DNA of 64,000 bases from Betaproteobacteria bacterium HGW-Betaproteobacteria-7 (GCA_002840765.1 PHCE01000014.1:62001-126000), one strand, 5' to 3'. Counted from the first letter of the stretch, positions 29,885 to 42,413 are shown. A program made the numbers and translations. Notes: generated by a model not told the origin, from the sequence alone.

Positions 29885-30322
29885 TCAGACGGCGCTGACC
29901 AGGTTTGACAGCGTCACGTTCGGGCGGCAGGTTTCCATGACCTTCTGCAGACCAAGCTTCGCCTGCAGATTGATCAACAGGGGCGCCCGCAGGTTCGGTG
30001 CGATGGAGACCTTGCCCTCGCCTTCCTTCCTGAACAACACCTGCATCACGGCCACATCTTCGGCGGCCGGCGACTGCAGCGAGGCGCTCTCCTCATCGGT
30101 CAGCGCCAGTTCGTAATTGAATCCGAGCGTCGTCGGATCCACGATCTGGAAAGCCAGCGCCGGATCGTCAAGCGACTGCAGCGTGAAGCTGGTGCCTGGC
30201 TCCCCTTCCTGGACCAGCGTATAGCGCTTGCAACTCTCGAAGCCGACCAGACCATTCGGGAAGGTGATAATTTTTTCCGGATCGATATCGACCGATCCGA
30301 ACAGATAGGTTTCCACTTTCAT
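29885..30322 (-). CDS. fliW: Flagellar assembly factor FliW
   Basis: [29 protein letters not shown]... Confidence 0.9.
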   Translation of the reverse strand: MKVETYLFGSVDIDPEKIITFPNGLVGFESCKRYTLVQEGEPGTSFTLQSLDDPALAFQIVDPTTLGFNYELALTDEESASLQSPAAEDVAVMQVLFRKEGEGKVSIAPNLRAPLLINLQAKLGLQKVMETCRPNVTLSNLVSAV

Positions 30323-30439
30323 GCTTCTCCTCCGTTTTTTAGCAACTTGACGGACCATCCTACACCATCGTCCGGGCGGTTGTAATTTGCGCCAGGATTA
30401 CGCATCATTCACCCCCCTTTTTGCTGCACTGCCGCACCC

Positions 30440-32806
30440 ATGCTCGCACCCATCGAACACCGCATCGCCGTCGAACTCAACGTCCGTCCCGCCCAGGTCA
30501 GGGCTGCTGTCCAGCTCCTCGACGAAGGCGCCACCGTGCCCTTCATCGCCCGCTACCGCAAGGAAGTCACCGGCGAACTCGACGACACGCAACTGCGCAA
30601 CCTGGAAGAACGCCTCGGCTACCTGCGCGAACTCGAAGACCGTCGCGGCGCCGTGTTGGCCAGCATCGAGGAACAAGGCAAGCTGACCCCGGAACTGCGG
30701 GCGGTGATTGAGGACGCCGAAACGAAACAGCGCCTCGAAGACCTCTATCTCCCCTACAAGCAGAAACGCCGCACCAAGGCGCAGATTGCCCGCGAAGCCG
30801 GCATCGAACCGCTGGCGCTGGCGCTGCTGGACAACCCTGACCTGACGCCGGAAGACGAAGCGGAAAAGTACCTCAACGCTGACGCCGGTTTTGCCGACAG
30901 CAAGGCCGTGCTCGACGGCGCCCGCCAGATCCTGATGGAGAAGTTCGCCGAAGACGCGCAACTGCTGCAGACGCTGCGCGACTACCTGAAGGAACATGGC
31001 CTGCTCAAATCGACCGTGATCGAAGGCAAGGAAAGCGAAGGCGCCAAATTCCGCGACTGGTTCGATTTCGCCGAATCCATCGTCGACATGCCATCGCACC
31101 GCGCGCTGGCCTTGCTGCGCGGGCGCAACGAAGGCTTCCTCAACGTCACGCTGGTGCTCGATTCGGAACTCAACGAAGACGCCGTCAAGAAACCGGAGAA
31201 ACCGGGGACAGACCACGGTTTCGGTGGAAACCGTGGTCTGTCCCCGGTTTCTCCCTGCGAACAACGCATCGCCGCCCGCTTCGGCATCAAGGCGCAGAAC
31301 CGCCCGGCCGACAAATGGCTGCAAGACACCGTGCGCTGGACCTGGAAGGTCAAGGTCTACACCCACCTCGAACTCGAACTGGTCAATGAGCTGCGCGAGC
31401 GCGCCGAGGAAGAGGCCATCCGCATCTTCGGCAAGAACCTCAAGGACCTGCTGCTCGCCGCCCCGGCCGGCCAGCACGTGACCATGGGCATAGACCCAGG
31501 CATCCGTACCGGCTGCAAGATCGCCGTCGTCGACGCCACCGGCAAGCTCCTGGACACCGCCACCATCTACCCGCACGAACCGCGCAACGACTGGGGCGGC
31601 TCGATTTCGACCATCGCCCGCCTGGCCTCGACGCACGGCGTGACGCTGGTCGCCATCGGCAACGGCACCGCCAGCCGCGAAACCGACAAGCTGGTGCAGG
31701 ACGTCATGAAGAAATACCCGGAAGCGCGGCTGCAGAAGATCGTCGTCTCGGAAGCCGGCGCCTCGGTGTACTCGGCTTCGGAACTGGCCGCCAAGGAATT
31801 CCCCGACCTCGATGTTTCCATTCGCGGCGCCGTCTCGATTGCCCGCCGACTGCAGGACCCGCTCGCAGAACTGGTCAAGATCGAGCCGAAATCCATCGGC
31901 GTCGGCCAGTACCAGCACGACGTGTCGCAAACCAAGCTGGCGCGCAATCTCGACGCCGTTGTCGAGGATTGCGTCAATGCCGTCGGCGTCGATGTGAACA
32001 CCGCCTCGGTGCCGCTGCTGACCCGCATCTCCGGCCTCAACGGCAACCTGGCCGCGAACATCGTCAGCTACCGCGACGCCCACGGCGCCTTCAAGTCGCG
32101 CGACGACCTGAAGAAGGTGCCGCGCCTCGGCGACAAGACCTACGAACAGGCCGCCGGCTTCCTGCGCGTGCCCAACGGCGACAACCCGCTCGACGCTTCC
32201 TCTGTGCACCCGGAAGCCTATCCGGTGGTGGAAAAGATCATCGTCGATCTGAAGAAATCGATGAAGGACATCCTCGGCAACAGCCAGGCGCTCAAGGGTT
32301 TGAATCCGGCCAAGTACACCGACGAACGCTTCGGCCTGCCGACCGTGCAGGACATCTTCAAGGAACTGGAAAAACCCGGCCGCGACCCGCGCCCCGAGTT
32401 CAAGACCGCCACCTTCGCCGACGGCATCGAGGAAGTGAAGGACCTGCGTCCGGGCATGATCCTCGAAGGCGTCGTCACCAACGTCGCCGCCTTCGGCGCC
32501 TTCGTCGACATCGGCGTGCATCAGGACGGCCTCGTTCACGTCTCGGCCTTGTCCAATACCTTCGTCAAGGACCCGCACACCATCGTCAAGGCCGGCCAGG
32601 TGGTCAAGGTCAAGGTGCTGGAAGTCGACCTCGCCCGCCAGCGCATCGCACTGACCATGCGCATGTCAGACGAGCCCGGCAAAGGCCGTGGCGCCGACGC
32701 TGGCAGCCAGCGCGGCGCACCGCTGTCGAGAAACCAGGCACGGCAAAATACCGCACCACCGGCCGGCAACGCCATGGCCAGCGCCTTCGCCAAACTGCGC
32801 AAGTAA
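30440..32806 (+). CDS. tex: RNA-binding transcription accessory protein Tex (S1 domain)
   Basis: 788 aa; [34 protein letters not shown]-terminal S1; contains in-frame palindromic insertion. Confidence 0.95.
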   Translation: MLAPIEHRIAVELNVRPAQVRAAVQLLDEGATVPFIARYRKEVTGELDDTQLRNLEERLGYLRELEDRRGAVLASIEEQGKLTPELRAVIEDAETKQRLEDLYLPYKQKRRTKAQIAREAGIEPLALALLDNPDLTPEDEAEKYLNADAGFADSKAVLDGARQILMEKFAEDAQLLQTLRDYLKEHGLLKSTVIEGKESEGAKFRDWFDFAESIVDMPSHRALALLRGRNEGFLNVTLVLDSELNEDAVKKPEKPGTDHGFGGNRGLSPVSPCEQRIAARFGIKAQNRPADKWLQDTVRWTWKVKVYTHLELELVNELRERAEEEAIRIFGKNLKDLLLAAPAGQHVTMGIDPGIRTGCKIAVVDATGKLLDTATIYPHEPRNDWGGSISTIARLASTHGVTLVAIGNGTASRETDKLVQDVMKKYPEARLQKIVVSEAGASVYSASELAAKEFPDLDVSIRGAVSIARRLQDPLAELVKIEPKSIGVGQYQHDVSQTKLARNLDAVVEDCVNAVGVDVNTASVPLLTRISGLNGNLAANIVSYRDAHGAFKSRDDLKKVPRLGDKTYEQAAGFLRVPNGDNPLDASSVHPEAYPVVEKIIVDLKKSMKDILGNSQALKGLNPAKYTDERFGLPTVQDIFKELEKPGRDPRPEFKTATFADGIEEVKDLRPGMILEGVVTNVAAFGAFVDIGVHQDGLVHVSALSNTFVKDPHTIVKAGQVVKVKVLEVDLARQRIALTMRMSDEPGKGRGADAGSQRGAPLSRNQARQNTAPPAGNAMASAFAKLRK
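31195..31254. repeat. Perfect 28-bp inverted repeat with 4-nt loop inside tex (60 bp)
   Basis: ggagaaaccggggacagaccacggtttc-ggtg-gaaaccgtggtctgtccccggtttctcc. Confidence 0.97.
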
Positions 32807-32931
32807 GCCCGCGCCAGTCGCCGCCGGCGTCTTCCCCAGACGCCGGCAGGGGCAAAAAAACAAATTCGCCCCCCCGTTTGGAAAGCTGTAGGATGTAGCG
32901 AATCTATTACTTTTGGCGTAAGTTCAACACC

Positions 32932-35196
<2,265 letters not shown>

Positions 35197-35343
35197 CAGC
35201 GAACCGGACGGCGAATGCGACGCGGGTATCGCCGAACCTTTTGGCATATCCGCTGTCTACTGCGTAGTCGCTGGGCAGTTTGCTCCGGATCGGCGTCACT
35301 GCCCGACACACCTGCAAGAACCCCCACACAAGGTCAAACAACT

Positions 35344-36000
35344 ATGAACAAGCTCATCATTTCGCTTTCCACCATCGCCATCGGCGTCGCCACCCTGTCC
35401 GGATGCGCCAATATGTCTGAAACCCAACGCACCACGGCCACTGGCGGCGCCATCGGCGCGTTGGCAGGCGCCGCCATCGGCGCGGCAACCGGAGGTGGCA
35501 AGGGGGCGGCCGCTGGTGCAGCGGTCGGCGGTGCGCTTGGTGCCGGCGGCGGCTATCTTTGGTCGCAGCGCATGCAGGAGCAGAAGGCGACGATGGAGCA
35601 AGCGACAGCAGGCACCGGCGTCGGCGTCAGCCAGACGGCGGATAACCGGCTCAAGCTCGACATTCCCAGCGACGTCGGCTTCGATACCGGACGCTACGAC
35701 ATCAAGCCCAACCTGAGCCCGATCCTCGAGCGTTTTGCGACGACGCTGAACCAGAACCCGGTAACGACGGTGAATATCATCGGCCACACTGACAGTTCCG
35801 GCTCGGATGCGATCAATCAACCGCTGTCGGTCAATCGCGCCAGTGCCACCCGCGACTATCTGGTGGCGCGCGGCGTAGCGGCCAACCGGATCGGCATCGA
35901 CGGCCGCGGCGCGCGTGAGCCGGTGGGCGACAACAGCACCGCCGCCGGGCGGGCGATGAATCGGCGCATCGAGATCTACGTCGCCGAAGCGCCCCGCTAA
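35344..36000 (+). CDS. OmpA-family lipoprotein with glycine-zipper region
   Basis: LSGCAN lipobox; GGAIGALAGAAIGAATGGGKGAAAGAAVGGALGAGGGYLW; TVNIIGHTDSSG...NRIGIDGRGAREPVGDN. Confidence 0.9.
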   Translation: MNKLIISLSTIAIGVATLSGCANMSETQRTTATGGAIGALAGAAIGAATGGGKGAAAGAAVGGALGAGGGYLWSQRMQEQKATMEQATAGTGVGVSQTADNRLKLDIPSDVGFDTGRYDIKPNLSPILERFATTLNQNPVTTVNIIGHTDSSGSDAINQPLSVNRASATRDYLVARGVAANRIGIDGRGAREPVGDNSTAAGRAMNRRIEIYVAEAPR

Positions 36001-36025
36001 GCCTTAGCGGGGCCGCTCAGCGGCC
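35991..36025. terminator. Two overlapping hairpins between convergent genes
   Basis: gccccgctaa-gcc-ttagcggggc and ggccgc-tca-gcggcc. Confidence 0.6.
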
Positions 36026-36247
36026 CTTGCGCGCCGGTTTGTACTGTTTGAAGACGGCGCGCGCATCAAGTTCGGCGCGCGCCTGAGTGCAGATGGATGG
36101 ATCGTCGTCGTGGCCGCTGAAGTAATCAGCGGCCTGGGCGCACATGACGATGGCGATGGCCGCCTCGTCGCTCAGCGTGTAGATCTCGGTCAGCAGCGTG
36201 GCCACTTCGTCGAGGTGCTGCTCGTAGGTCATCGTTTTCTGGTTCAT
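36017..36247 (-). CDS. Small uncharacterised protein
   Basis: MNQKTMTYEQHLDEVATLLTEIYTLSDEAAIAIVMCAQAADYFSGHDDDPSICTQARAELDARAVFKQYKPARKGR. Confidence 0.55.
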   Translation of the reverse strand: MNQKTMTYEQHLDEVATLLTEIYTLSDEAAIAIVMCAQAADYFSGHDDDPSICTQARAELDARAVFKQYKPARKGR

Positions 36248-36350
36248 GGCGTTCAAGTTGTGCCGGCAGGATCGCCGGGCGGATTTTAGCAAGCCGCGGC
36301 CGGGTATCATGCAGGCCAACCGGGCATTCGCCGAGGACCGCCAGCGCACT

Positions 36351-37022
36351 ATGAGCACAACAGCCGATTCCGCCATCGACATTTACTGCGAACGCACCTC
36401 TGCCGCCTTCTGGGCGGAGCCGGTCAATGCCCTGAGCAATCTGTCGTTCGTCGTCGCCGCCCTGTTGTTGCTCGTGCTGTTGCGGCGCAGGCAAATGCGG
36501 GCCGGTTGGCCGGCCGTCTTCCTGATCGTCAATCTGGCCATTATCGGCCTCGGCAGCTTCCTCTTTCACACTTTCGCCGACCGGGCGACGATGCTCGCCG
36601 ATCTACTGCCGATTTTCATCTACCAGCTGGCCTTCCTCGCCTTTTACGGGCGCTTCGTCGCCGGCTGGCGGCTACCGACGGTCGCCGCCTTGCTGCTCGG
36701 CTTCCTGCTGGTTAACGCCGCCTTCGCCCAGTTGCCGGCGCACTGGCTGAACGGCTCATTGCTCTACGGCGGCGCCCTGCTCTTCATTGGCGCCCTCGCC
36801 GCCCTGCACCAACGCAGCGGGCGGCGAGAACCCGGCATCCTGTGGCTGGCCTTTGCCTTCTTCGTTGTCGCCCTCGCCTGCCGGTCGCTGGATGACTGGA
36901 TTTGCCCGAGCTGGCCGCTCGGCACGCATTTCCTCTGGCATCTGCTGAACGGCGTCGTCCTCTACCTGACGACACGCGCCTACCTGCTCAATCAGCCCCC
37001 GTCTCCCCCCGGTCGTCCGTAG
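36351..37022 (+). CDS. Ceramidase-family (CREST) integral membrane protein
   Basis: IDIYCERTSAAFWAEPVNALSNLSFVVAA...GSFLFHTFADRAT...HFLWHLLNG. Confidence 0.8.
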   Translation: MSTTADSAIDIYCERTSAAFWAEPVNALSNLSFVVAALLLLVLLRRRQMRAGWPAVFLIVNLAIIGLGSFLFHTFADRATMLADLLPIFIYQLAFLAFYGRFVAGWRLPTVAALLLGFLLVNAAFAQLPAHWLNGSLLYGGALLFIGALAALHQRSGRREPGILWLAFAFFVVALACRSLDDWICPSWPLGTHFLWHLLNGVVLYLTTRAYLLNQPPSPPGRP

Positions 37023-37113
37023 AAGGCCGCCGCTGCACCGGTGAGACGAGAAATACGCACAGCAATCGCGTATCCTGTGAGCCATTCGAAGGCCTCTTCA
37101 ACGCGAGTCGAAT

Positions 37114-37971
37114 ATGCAGGCACATCAATGGCAGTGGGGTATCAATCAGTGGGTCGAATTCCTTCGCGACAAGGACACCCCGGTGCTGCCCCGAACCCGC
37201 GCCATCATCGCTGCTCTTGAGGCCGGCGGTGATGAGCAGCAGGAATGCCTGTCGGCGCGCGATCTGGTCAATATCGTCTATGCCGATCCCTACCTGGCGC
37301 TGAAACTGCTGCGTCGCGCCGAGCAGCGCCGTTCGCGCCAGCTCGGCCACGACACGACGACGCCGCTGGCCGCCGTGTTGCAGACCGGGTACGACGAACT
37401 GAAGTCCATCGTCAGCAGCAGCCCTGAACTGGCAGAGGTACCGGACGGGTGCCATACCTGCGAATTCCGCTCCGTGCTCGCCTGCTCGATCGCCCGCGCC
37501 TGGGCCAACCGGCGGGCCGACGTGTCGCCAGACGAGGTGTCAATGGCGGCCCTGCTGGTCGAGACCGGCGAATTGCTGCTCTGGCATTTCGCGCCGGAAT
37601 TGACCGACACGGAAACGCGCACACGCGACTGGAATGAGCGCTTCTGGGCGTTGATGAAACGCGAGTCGGCGATCGAGTTCACCTTCCGCCAGCTGACCAC
37701 GGCACTGGCCCTGGCCTGGGAACTGCCCTCGCTGGTCGTCTTGCTGATCAAGGGCACCGACACGCCGCGCGCCAATATCGCCCGCCTGGCCGCCGACGCC
37801 GCCAAGCTGATCACCACCGATCTCTCGGTGCCGGGCATGCTGACCATCCTGCGCGATGCGCACAAAGCCGTGCCGGCGGCGACCCTGGCCGAACTGACCG
37901 AGCCACTGCCGCTACCCGATGACATTCGCGCCGACCTGCTCGCCGCCATCGCCGCCGAAACGCCGGCCTAG
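37114..37971 (+). CDS. HDOD domain protein
   Basis: ARDLVNIVYADPYLALKLLRRAEQ...ALLVETGELLLW. Confidence 0.75.
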   Translation: MQAHQWQWGINQWVEFLRDKDTPVLPRTRAIIAALEAGGDEQQECLSARDLVNIVYADPYLALKLLRRAEQRRSRQLGHDTTTPLAAVLQTGYDELKSIVSSSPELAEVPDGCHTCEFRSVLACSIARAWANRRADVSPDEVSMAALLVETGELLLWHFAPELTDTETRTRDWNERFWALMKRESAIEFTFRQLTTALALAWELPSLVVLLIKGTDTPRANIARLAADAAKLITTDLSVPGMLTILRDAHKAVPAATLAELTEPLPLPDDIRADLLAAIAAETPA

Positions 37972-37990
37972 GCCGCCAGGCCGGGAATTT

Positions 37991-38005
37991 TTGATCCAGG
38001 TTCAA
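37991..38005. promoter_or_regulatory. FNR/DNR-like site (imperfect) upstream of nosF-like gene
   Basis: TTGATCCAGGTTCAA; a TATAAT hexamer follows at 38027-38032. Confidence 0.4.
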
Positions 38006-38038
38006 GGTCGCTCGGGGGCCGCTTCCTATAATCGGCCC

Positions 38039-38896
38039 ATGATTCAGTTCTCCCAACTTGCCAAGACTTTCCGCCGCGTCCGGGTGCTCGATGGCATCGA
38101 TCTCGACATCGGCCTCGGCGAGCGCGTCGCCCTGATCGGTTCCAACGGCGCCGGCAAGACGACGCTGATCCGCTGCCTGCTCGGCGAATACACGCATGAC
38201 GGCACAGTCCTGATTGGCGGACTCGACCCGCGCTCCAACCGCACCGCCGTGCTCGGCAACATCGGCTTCGTGCCGCAACTGCCGCCGCCGCTGAAAATGC
38301 CGGTCGGCCAGCTGATCGATTTCTCGGCCTCGCTATGCGGCACCGATCCGGCGCGCATTCACGGCATTGCCCGGCGCCTCGGGCTGGATGTCGATGCCAT
38401 CCTGACCCGCCAGTTCGTCCGCCTCTCCGGCGGCATGAAGCAGAAGCTGCTGATCGCCATCGCCCTCGGTCGCGAGGCCAAGCTGCTGATCATGGACGAG
38501 CCGGCCGCCAACCTCGACCCGGAAGCGCGCAAGATTTTCTTCGACCTACTTGCCGAGCGCCTGGAAGACGCGACGATGATCATCTCCAGCCACCGCCTCG
38601 ACGAAGTCTCGGCGCTGGTCAATCGGGTGATTGAAATGGACATGGGCAAGATCGTCCTCGACGACAAGGTGGCCGACGACGTCGCGCTGACCGCCCGTCT
38701 GGCCTGCCGCATTTTTCTCAAGCGCTTCGAACCGGCCTTCGCCAAGGCCCTGGACGGCTGGAACTTCACCAGCCGCGACGCCGACCGGGTGTGGGAAGGG
38801 GAGATCGCCGGGCCGGACCGCCTGCGTTTCCTCGGCATCGTTTCGCGCTACACGGCGCTGGTCGGCGACCTGTCGCTGAGCGAGCGGGCGGCCTGA
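38039..38896 (+). CDS. nosF: ABC transporter ATPase, NosF-like
   Basis: ALIGSNGAGKTTLIRCLLGEY, LSGGMKQKLLIAIALG, LLIMDEPAANLDPEA. Confidence 0.78.
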   Translation: MIQFSQLAKTFRRVRVLDGIDLDIGLGERVALIGSNGAGKTTLIRCLLGEYTHDGTVLIGGLDPRSNRTAVLGNIGFVPQLPPPLKMPVGQLIDFSASLCGTDPARIHGIARRLGLDVDAILTRQFVRLSGGMKQKLLIAIALGREAKLLIMDEPAANLDPEARKIFFDLLAERLEDATMIISSHRLDEVSALVNRVIEMDMGKIVLDDKVADDVALTARLACRIFLKRFEPAFAKALDGWNFTSRDADRVWEGEIAGPDRLRFLGIVSRYTALVGDLSLSERAA

Positions 38897-38898
38897 GC

Positions 38899-39384
38899 AT
38901 GTGCCACACCGAACGCCGCCAATTCCTCGGCCACCTCGCTATCGGCGGCTTTCTGCTGACGCCGCTGGCCGCCGCCCTCTCCGGCTGCAAGGCGGATGGC
39001 TGGCCGGAGGGCATGGCCGAAATCAAGTGGGACCGCGATACCTGCGTCCGCTGCAGCATGGTCATCTCCGACCGGCGCTTCGCCACCCAGGTGCGCGGCG
39101 GCCCGAAAGACACCGTCTACAAGTTCGACGACATCGGCTGCCTGATCTTCTGGCTGCGCGACAAGGTCGCCGATCAACCCTGGCTGACCGAGGCGGCAAC
39201 GAAAATGTGGGTAGCCGACATGAACAGCAAGGGCCAGGACGTCAAATGGCTGGACCCGCGCCAGGCCCACTACCTTGGCCGCCATTCGCCGATGGGCTAC
39301 AACTTTGCCGCCACCACCCAGCCACAGGCCGGCAGCCAGGATTTCGCCAGCATGCGCGAACATGTGCTGGCCCGGGGCAAGTAA
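38899..39384 (+). CDS. nosL: NosL-family copper-binding lipoprotein
   Basis: ALSGCKADGWPEGMAEIKWDRDTCVRCSMVISDRRFATQV...KFDDIGCLIFWLRD. Confidence 0.85.
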   Translation: MCHTERRQFLGHLAIGGFLLTPLAAALSGCKADGWPEGMAEIKWDRDTCVRCSMVISDRRFATQVRGGPKDTVYKFDDIGCLIFWLRDKVADQPWLTEAATKMWVADMNSKGQDVKWLDPRQAHYLGRHSPMGYNFAATTQPQAGSQDFASMREHVLARGK

Positions 39385-39430
39385 TGCCCCGCCCTGCCCT
39401 CGATTCAACCACCAAGGCTGAACACAAAAA

Positions 39431-40258
39431 ATGAAGCAACTCTGGCTGACCGCCAAACTGGACATCGTCGAATCGCTGCGCGCCCGTTGGTTCCAGATCT
39501 ACACCCTGGTCTTCGGCGGCATCGTCGCCCTGCTCTTCGTCTTCGGCCTGACTGAATCGCGGGTGCTCGGCTTCATCGGCCTGTCGCGCCTGCTGGTCAC
39601 CTACATCCAGCTGACCATGGCCATCCTGCCGATTTTCGTGCTGATCACCACGGTGCGCTCGGTGGCGGGCGACCGCGAGGCCGGCGTCTTCGAATACCTG
39701 CTGTCGCTGCCGGTGTCGTTGGCGGCGTGGTTCTGGGGCAAGATCGTCGGCCGCTACATCGTCATCTTCACACCGGTTTTCCTGGCCATGCTCGGCGCCA
39801 CCCTCTGGGCAACGATCCAGGACATCGAAGTGCCGTGGGGCATGTTTGGTTACTACACCGCGCTGCTCGCCGTGATGGCCATGTGCTTCCTCGGCATCGG
39901 CATGCTGATCTCGGCCATCGCCCGTAGCACCGACATGGCCCAGGGCGCCGCCTTCATGGTCTGGCTGGCGCTGCTGCTGTTCCTCGACCTGATCCTGCTC
40001 GGCGTCATGATCCAGGGCAAGGTGGCGCCGGAAGTTGCCATCACGCTGGCCCTGGCCAACCCGCTGCAGGTCTTCCGCACCGCCGCACTGGCCCTCTTCG
40101 ACCCGCAACTGATCGTCCTCGGCCCCTCCGCCTTCGTCATCCTCGACCTGTTCGGCGCCACCGGCTACAAGGTCTTCGCCCTGGTCTATCCGGCCGTGCT
40201 CGGCGTCGTCAGTGCTACCATCGGCTACGTTCTGTTCCGCCGTGGTGACCTGCCTTGA
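39431..40258 (+). CDS. nosY: ABC-2 type permease, NosY-like
   Basis: 275 aa, six TMs, SVAGDREAGVFEYLLSLPVSL. Confidence 0.8.
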   Translation: MKQLWLTAKLDIVESLRARWFQIYTLVFGGIVALLFVFGLTESRVLGFIGLSRLLVTYIQLTMAILPIFVLITTVRSVAGDREAGVFEYLLSLPVSLAAWFWGKIVGRYIVIFTPVFLAMLGATLWATIQDIEVPWGMFGYYTALLAVMAMCFLGIGMLISAIARSTDMAQGAAFMVWLALLLFLDLILLGVMIQGKVAPEVAITLALANPLQVFRTAALALFDPQLIVLGPSAFVILDLFGATGYKVFALVYPAVLGVVSATIGYVLFRRGDLP

Positions 40259-40755
40259 AACAACTGTTCGCTGCCCTGACGCTGACTCTGTTCTCCCAGC
40301 TGGGCCTGGCCAATGAGCAAGCTTCGTCGGCCCCCCTGTTCGCCGCCACGTTGAGCGATGTCGACGACAAGCCGGTGGCCCTCTCCCGCTACAAGGGCAA
40401 GCCGCTGGTTGTCAATTTCTGGGCCCGTTGGTGCGGCCCGTGCAAGGTCGAGATTCCCGAACTGATCAAGTTCCGCAACGCCCACAAGGGCAAGATCGAA
40501 GTGCTGGGCATTGGCATCGAGGACCGGGCCGAACCGGTCAAGGACTTTGCCAAGGCCTACGAGATGGACTACCCGGTCTTCGTCGCCAAGGACCAGGGCA
40601 TTCCGTTGATGAAGGCGCTCGGCAACACGCGCGGCGGCCTGCCGTACACGCTGTTCATCGACCGCCAGGGCAAGGTCATCGCCACCAAGATGGGTTTGAT
40701 CAAGGCCGCCGACCTCGACGCCCTGGCCCTGGCCCCGGCCCTGCTCGCCAAATAA
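40255..40755 (+). CDS. TlpA/ResA-like thioredoxin (TTG start)
   Basis: LVVNFWARWCGPCKVEIPELIKF; overlaps nosY-like stop. Confidence 0.9.
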   Translation: MKQLFAALTLTLFSQLGLANEQASSAPLFAATLSDVDDKPVALSRYKGKPLVVNFWARWCGPCKVEIPELIKFRNAHKGKIEVLGIGIEDRAEPVKDFAKAYEMDYPVFVAKDQGIPLMKALGNTRGGLPYTLFIDRQGKVIATKMGLIKAADLDALALAPALLAK

Positions 40756-40758
40756 GCC

Positions 40759-41589
40759 TCAGCGGGCAGCGTTCGGAAAGAACAGCTGCTGGCCGCCAAT
40801 CCGGTAATCGGCGATGGATTTCTGGCCGGCCGGCGAAACCAGCCAGTCGATGAAGCGCTGGCCGTCTTCCTTCTTCACATGCGGATGTCTGGCCGGATCG
40901 ACCAGAATCACGCCGTATTGGTTGAACAACCGGCTGTCACCCTCTACCAGCACCGCCAGTTCACCGCGATTCTTGAACGCCAGCCACGTGCCACGGTCGG
41001 CCAGGATGTAGGCATTCATCGAGGCTGCGGTGTTCAGCGCTGGCCCCATCCCCGAACCCGTATCGCGGTACCACTCGCCCTTGATCGACGGCAAGTCGAT
41101 GCCGGCCGCCTTCCAGTAGCGCAGTTCGGCAGCGTGCGTGCCGCTCTTGTCGCCGCGCGAGACGAAAGGCGGCCGCGGGTTGGCCTCGGCAATGCGGCGC
41201 AAGCCAACGTGGATGTCCTGGCCGGCGGTCTTGGCTGGATCAGCCTTTGGCCCAATCAGCACGAAGTCGTTGTACATCACTTCCTGGCGCGCGACGCCCC
41301 AGCCTTCGGCAACGAATTTCTCCTCGGCCGCCTTGTCATGCACAAAAACCACGTCGGCATCGCCGCGCCGCGCCGTATCGAGCGCCTGACCGGTCCCCAG
41401 GGCGACGACGCGGACCTTGATGCCGCTCGCCTGCTCGAACACCGGCAGGATATGGCCGAACAGGCCGGATTGCTCCGTTGAGGTGGTCGAGGCGACGATG
41501 ATCACGCGCTCGGCGGCATAGCTGCCGGCGGCGGCCAGCAGCCCCCCCAATGCCAGGGCGGCGAGCAGAAAGCGGCGAGCCTTATTCAT
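40759..41589 (-). CDS. Tungstate/molybdate-type substrate-binding protein (TupA-like)
   Basis: VIIVASTTSTEQSGLFGHILPVFEQASGIKVRVVALGTGQALDTARRGDADVVFVHD. Confidence 0.85.
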   Translation of the reverse strand: MNKARRFLLAALALGGLLAAAGSYAAERVIIVASTTSTEQSGLFGHILPVFEQASGIKVRVVALGTGQALDTARRGDADVVFVHDKAAEEKFVAEGWGVARQEVMYNDFVLIGPKADPAKTAGQDIHVGLRRIAEANPRPPFVSRGDKSGTHAAELRYWKAAGIDLPSIKGEWYRDTGSGMGPALNTAASMNAYILADRGTWLAFKNRGELAVLVEGDSRLFNQYGVILVDPARHPHVKKEDGQRFIDWLVSPAGQKSIADYRIGGQQLFFPNAAR

Positions 41590-41646
41590 CCTTGCCGCCT
41601 CGGAAACAGCCGCGGTCGGCCACTGCGGCGCCGTTGCAGCGATCGC

Positions 41647-41976
41647 TCATGTTTCGGAAGTCAGGCTCAATGCCGTCAAGAAGCGTTGGCGGGCCAACTC
41701 CAGCTCGCGGCGATCATGTTCCCCGACCAGCCCGGCGCAACTGGCATAGAAGGTGGCAAAAGCCGCCGCCACCTGCTGGCGTTCGAGGCTGCTGTTGGCC
41801 ACTGCCGGTGCGGCGTCGACGGCGCCGACCGGACGCAAGACGGCCGAGCGCGGAATCACCCGTTGCCCGCCCTTCTCCGAGGCGGCCGTCAGCGGGCCGG
41901 TTTTGACATAGACCTCGCCGTTGTATTCAAAGCGGTCGCCGATGGCGAGATGCTGCAGTTTCATGAATTGTTCCAT
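41647..41976 (-). CDS. Uncharacterised protein
   Basis: 109 aa ORF, MKLQHLAIGDRFEYNGEVYVKTGPLTA... Confidence 0.55.
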   Translation of the reverse strand: MEQFMKLQHLAIGDRFEYNGEVYVKTGPLTAASEKGGQRVIPRSAVLRPVGAVDAAPAVANSSLERQQVAAAFATFYASCAGLVGEHDRRELELARQRFLTALSLTSET

Positions 41977-42047
41977 CAGTTTTGATAAGGCAGACCGTAG
42001 CGCGGTGCGAGATGTGGCGCAACCCGAGTCTCTTGCTTCCTCGCGCC

Positions 42048-42413
42048 TCAGCGCAGCCAGGCAGCCAGCGCCACCAGCAGCACGACGGCGTTGCCAGCGG
42101 CCAGCCAGAGCAGGCGCCGGCGGTGGGTTTCGATGCGGACGATCAGTTGGGCGTTTTGTTCGGCCAGGGCCTGGATCACTTCGGACGAAGCCAGCATCTG
42201 CTCTTGCAGCGATTCCACCTGGGACCGCAGGGCCGCCAGTTGGGCGGCCGGCGCCTGATTGGCGTCAAGGCTCGGATTCATCGCCTCAGCCGCATCGCCC
42301 TTGCCTCCGACATTGTTCCAAAGTTTCTTGGCACCTTCGGCAACCTTCGGGGCATTGCGGATCACGTCCGTCCACGGAACGCTCTTCAATATCGTCATCC
42401 AGCCGATGGCCAT
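42048..42413 (-). CDS. Uncharacterised protein with coiled coil and C-terminal TM
   Basis: LAALRSQVESLQEQMLASSEVIQALAEQNAQLIVRIETHRRRLLWLAAGNAVVLLVALAAWL. Confidence 0.6.
   Translation of the reverse strand: MAIGWMTILKSVPWTDVIRNAPKVAEGAKKLWNNVGGKGDAAEAMNPSLDANQAPAAQLAALRSQVESLQEQMLASSEVIQALAEQNAQLIVRIETHRRRLLWLAAGNAVVLLVALAAWLR

Noticed and set aside
30398-32578. 726-aa minus-strand ORF opposite tex
   Set aside because: Shadow ORF of a well-conserved tex gene in high-GC DNA; low-complexity translation with no recognisable domain.
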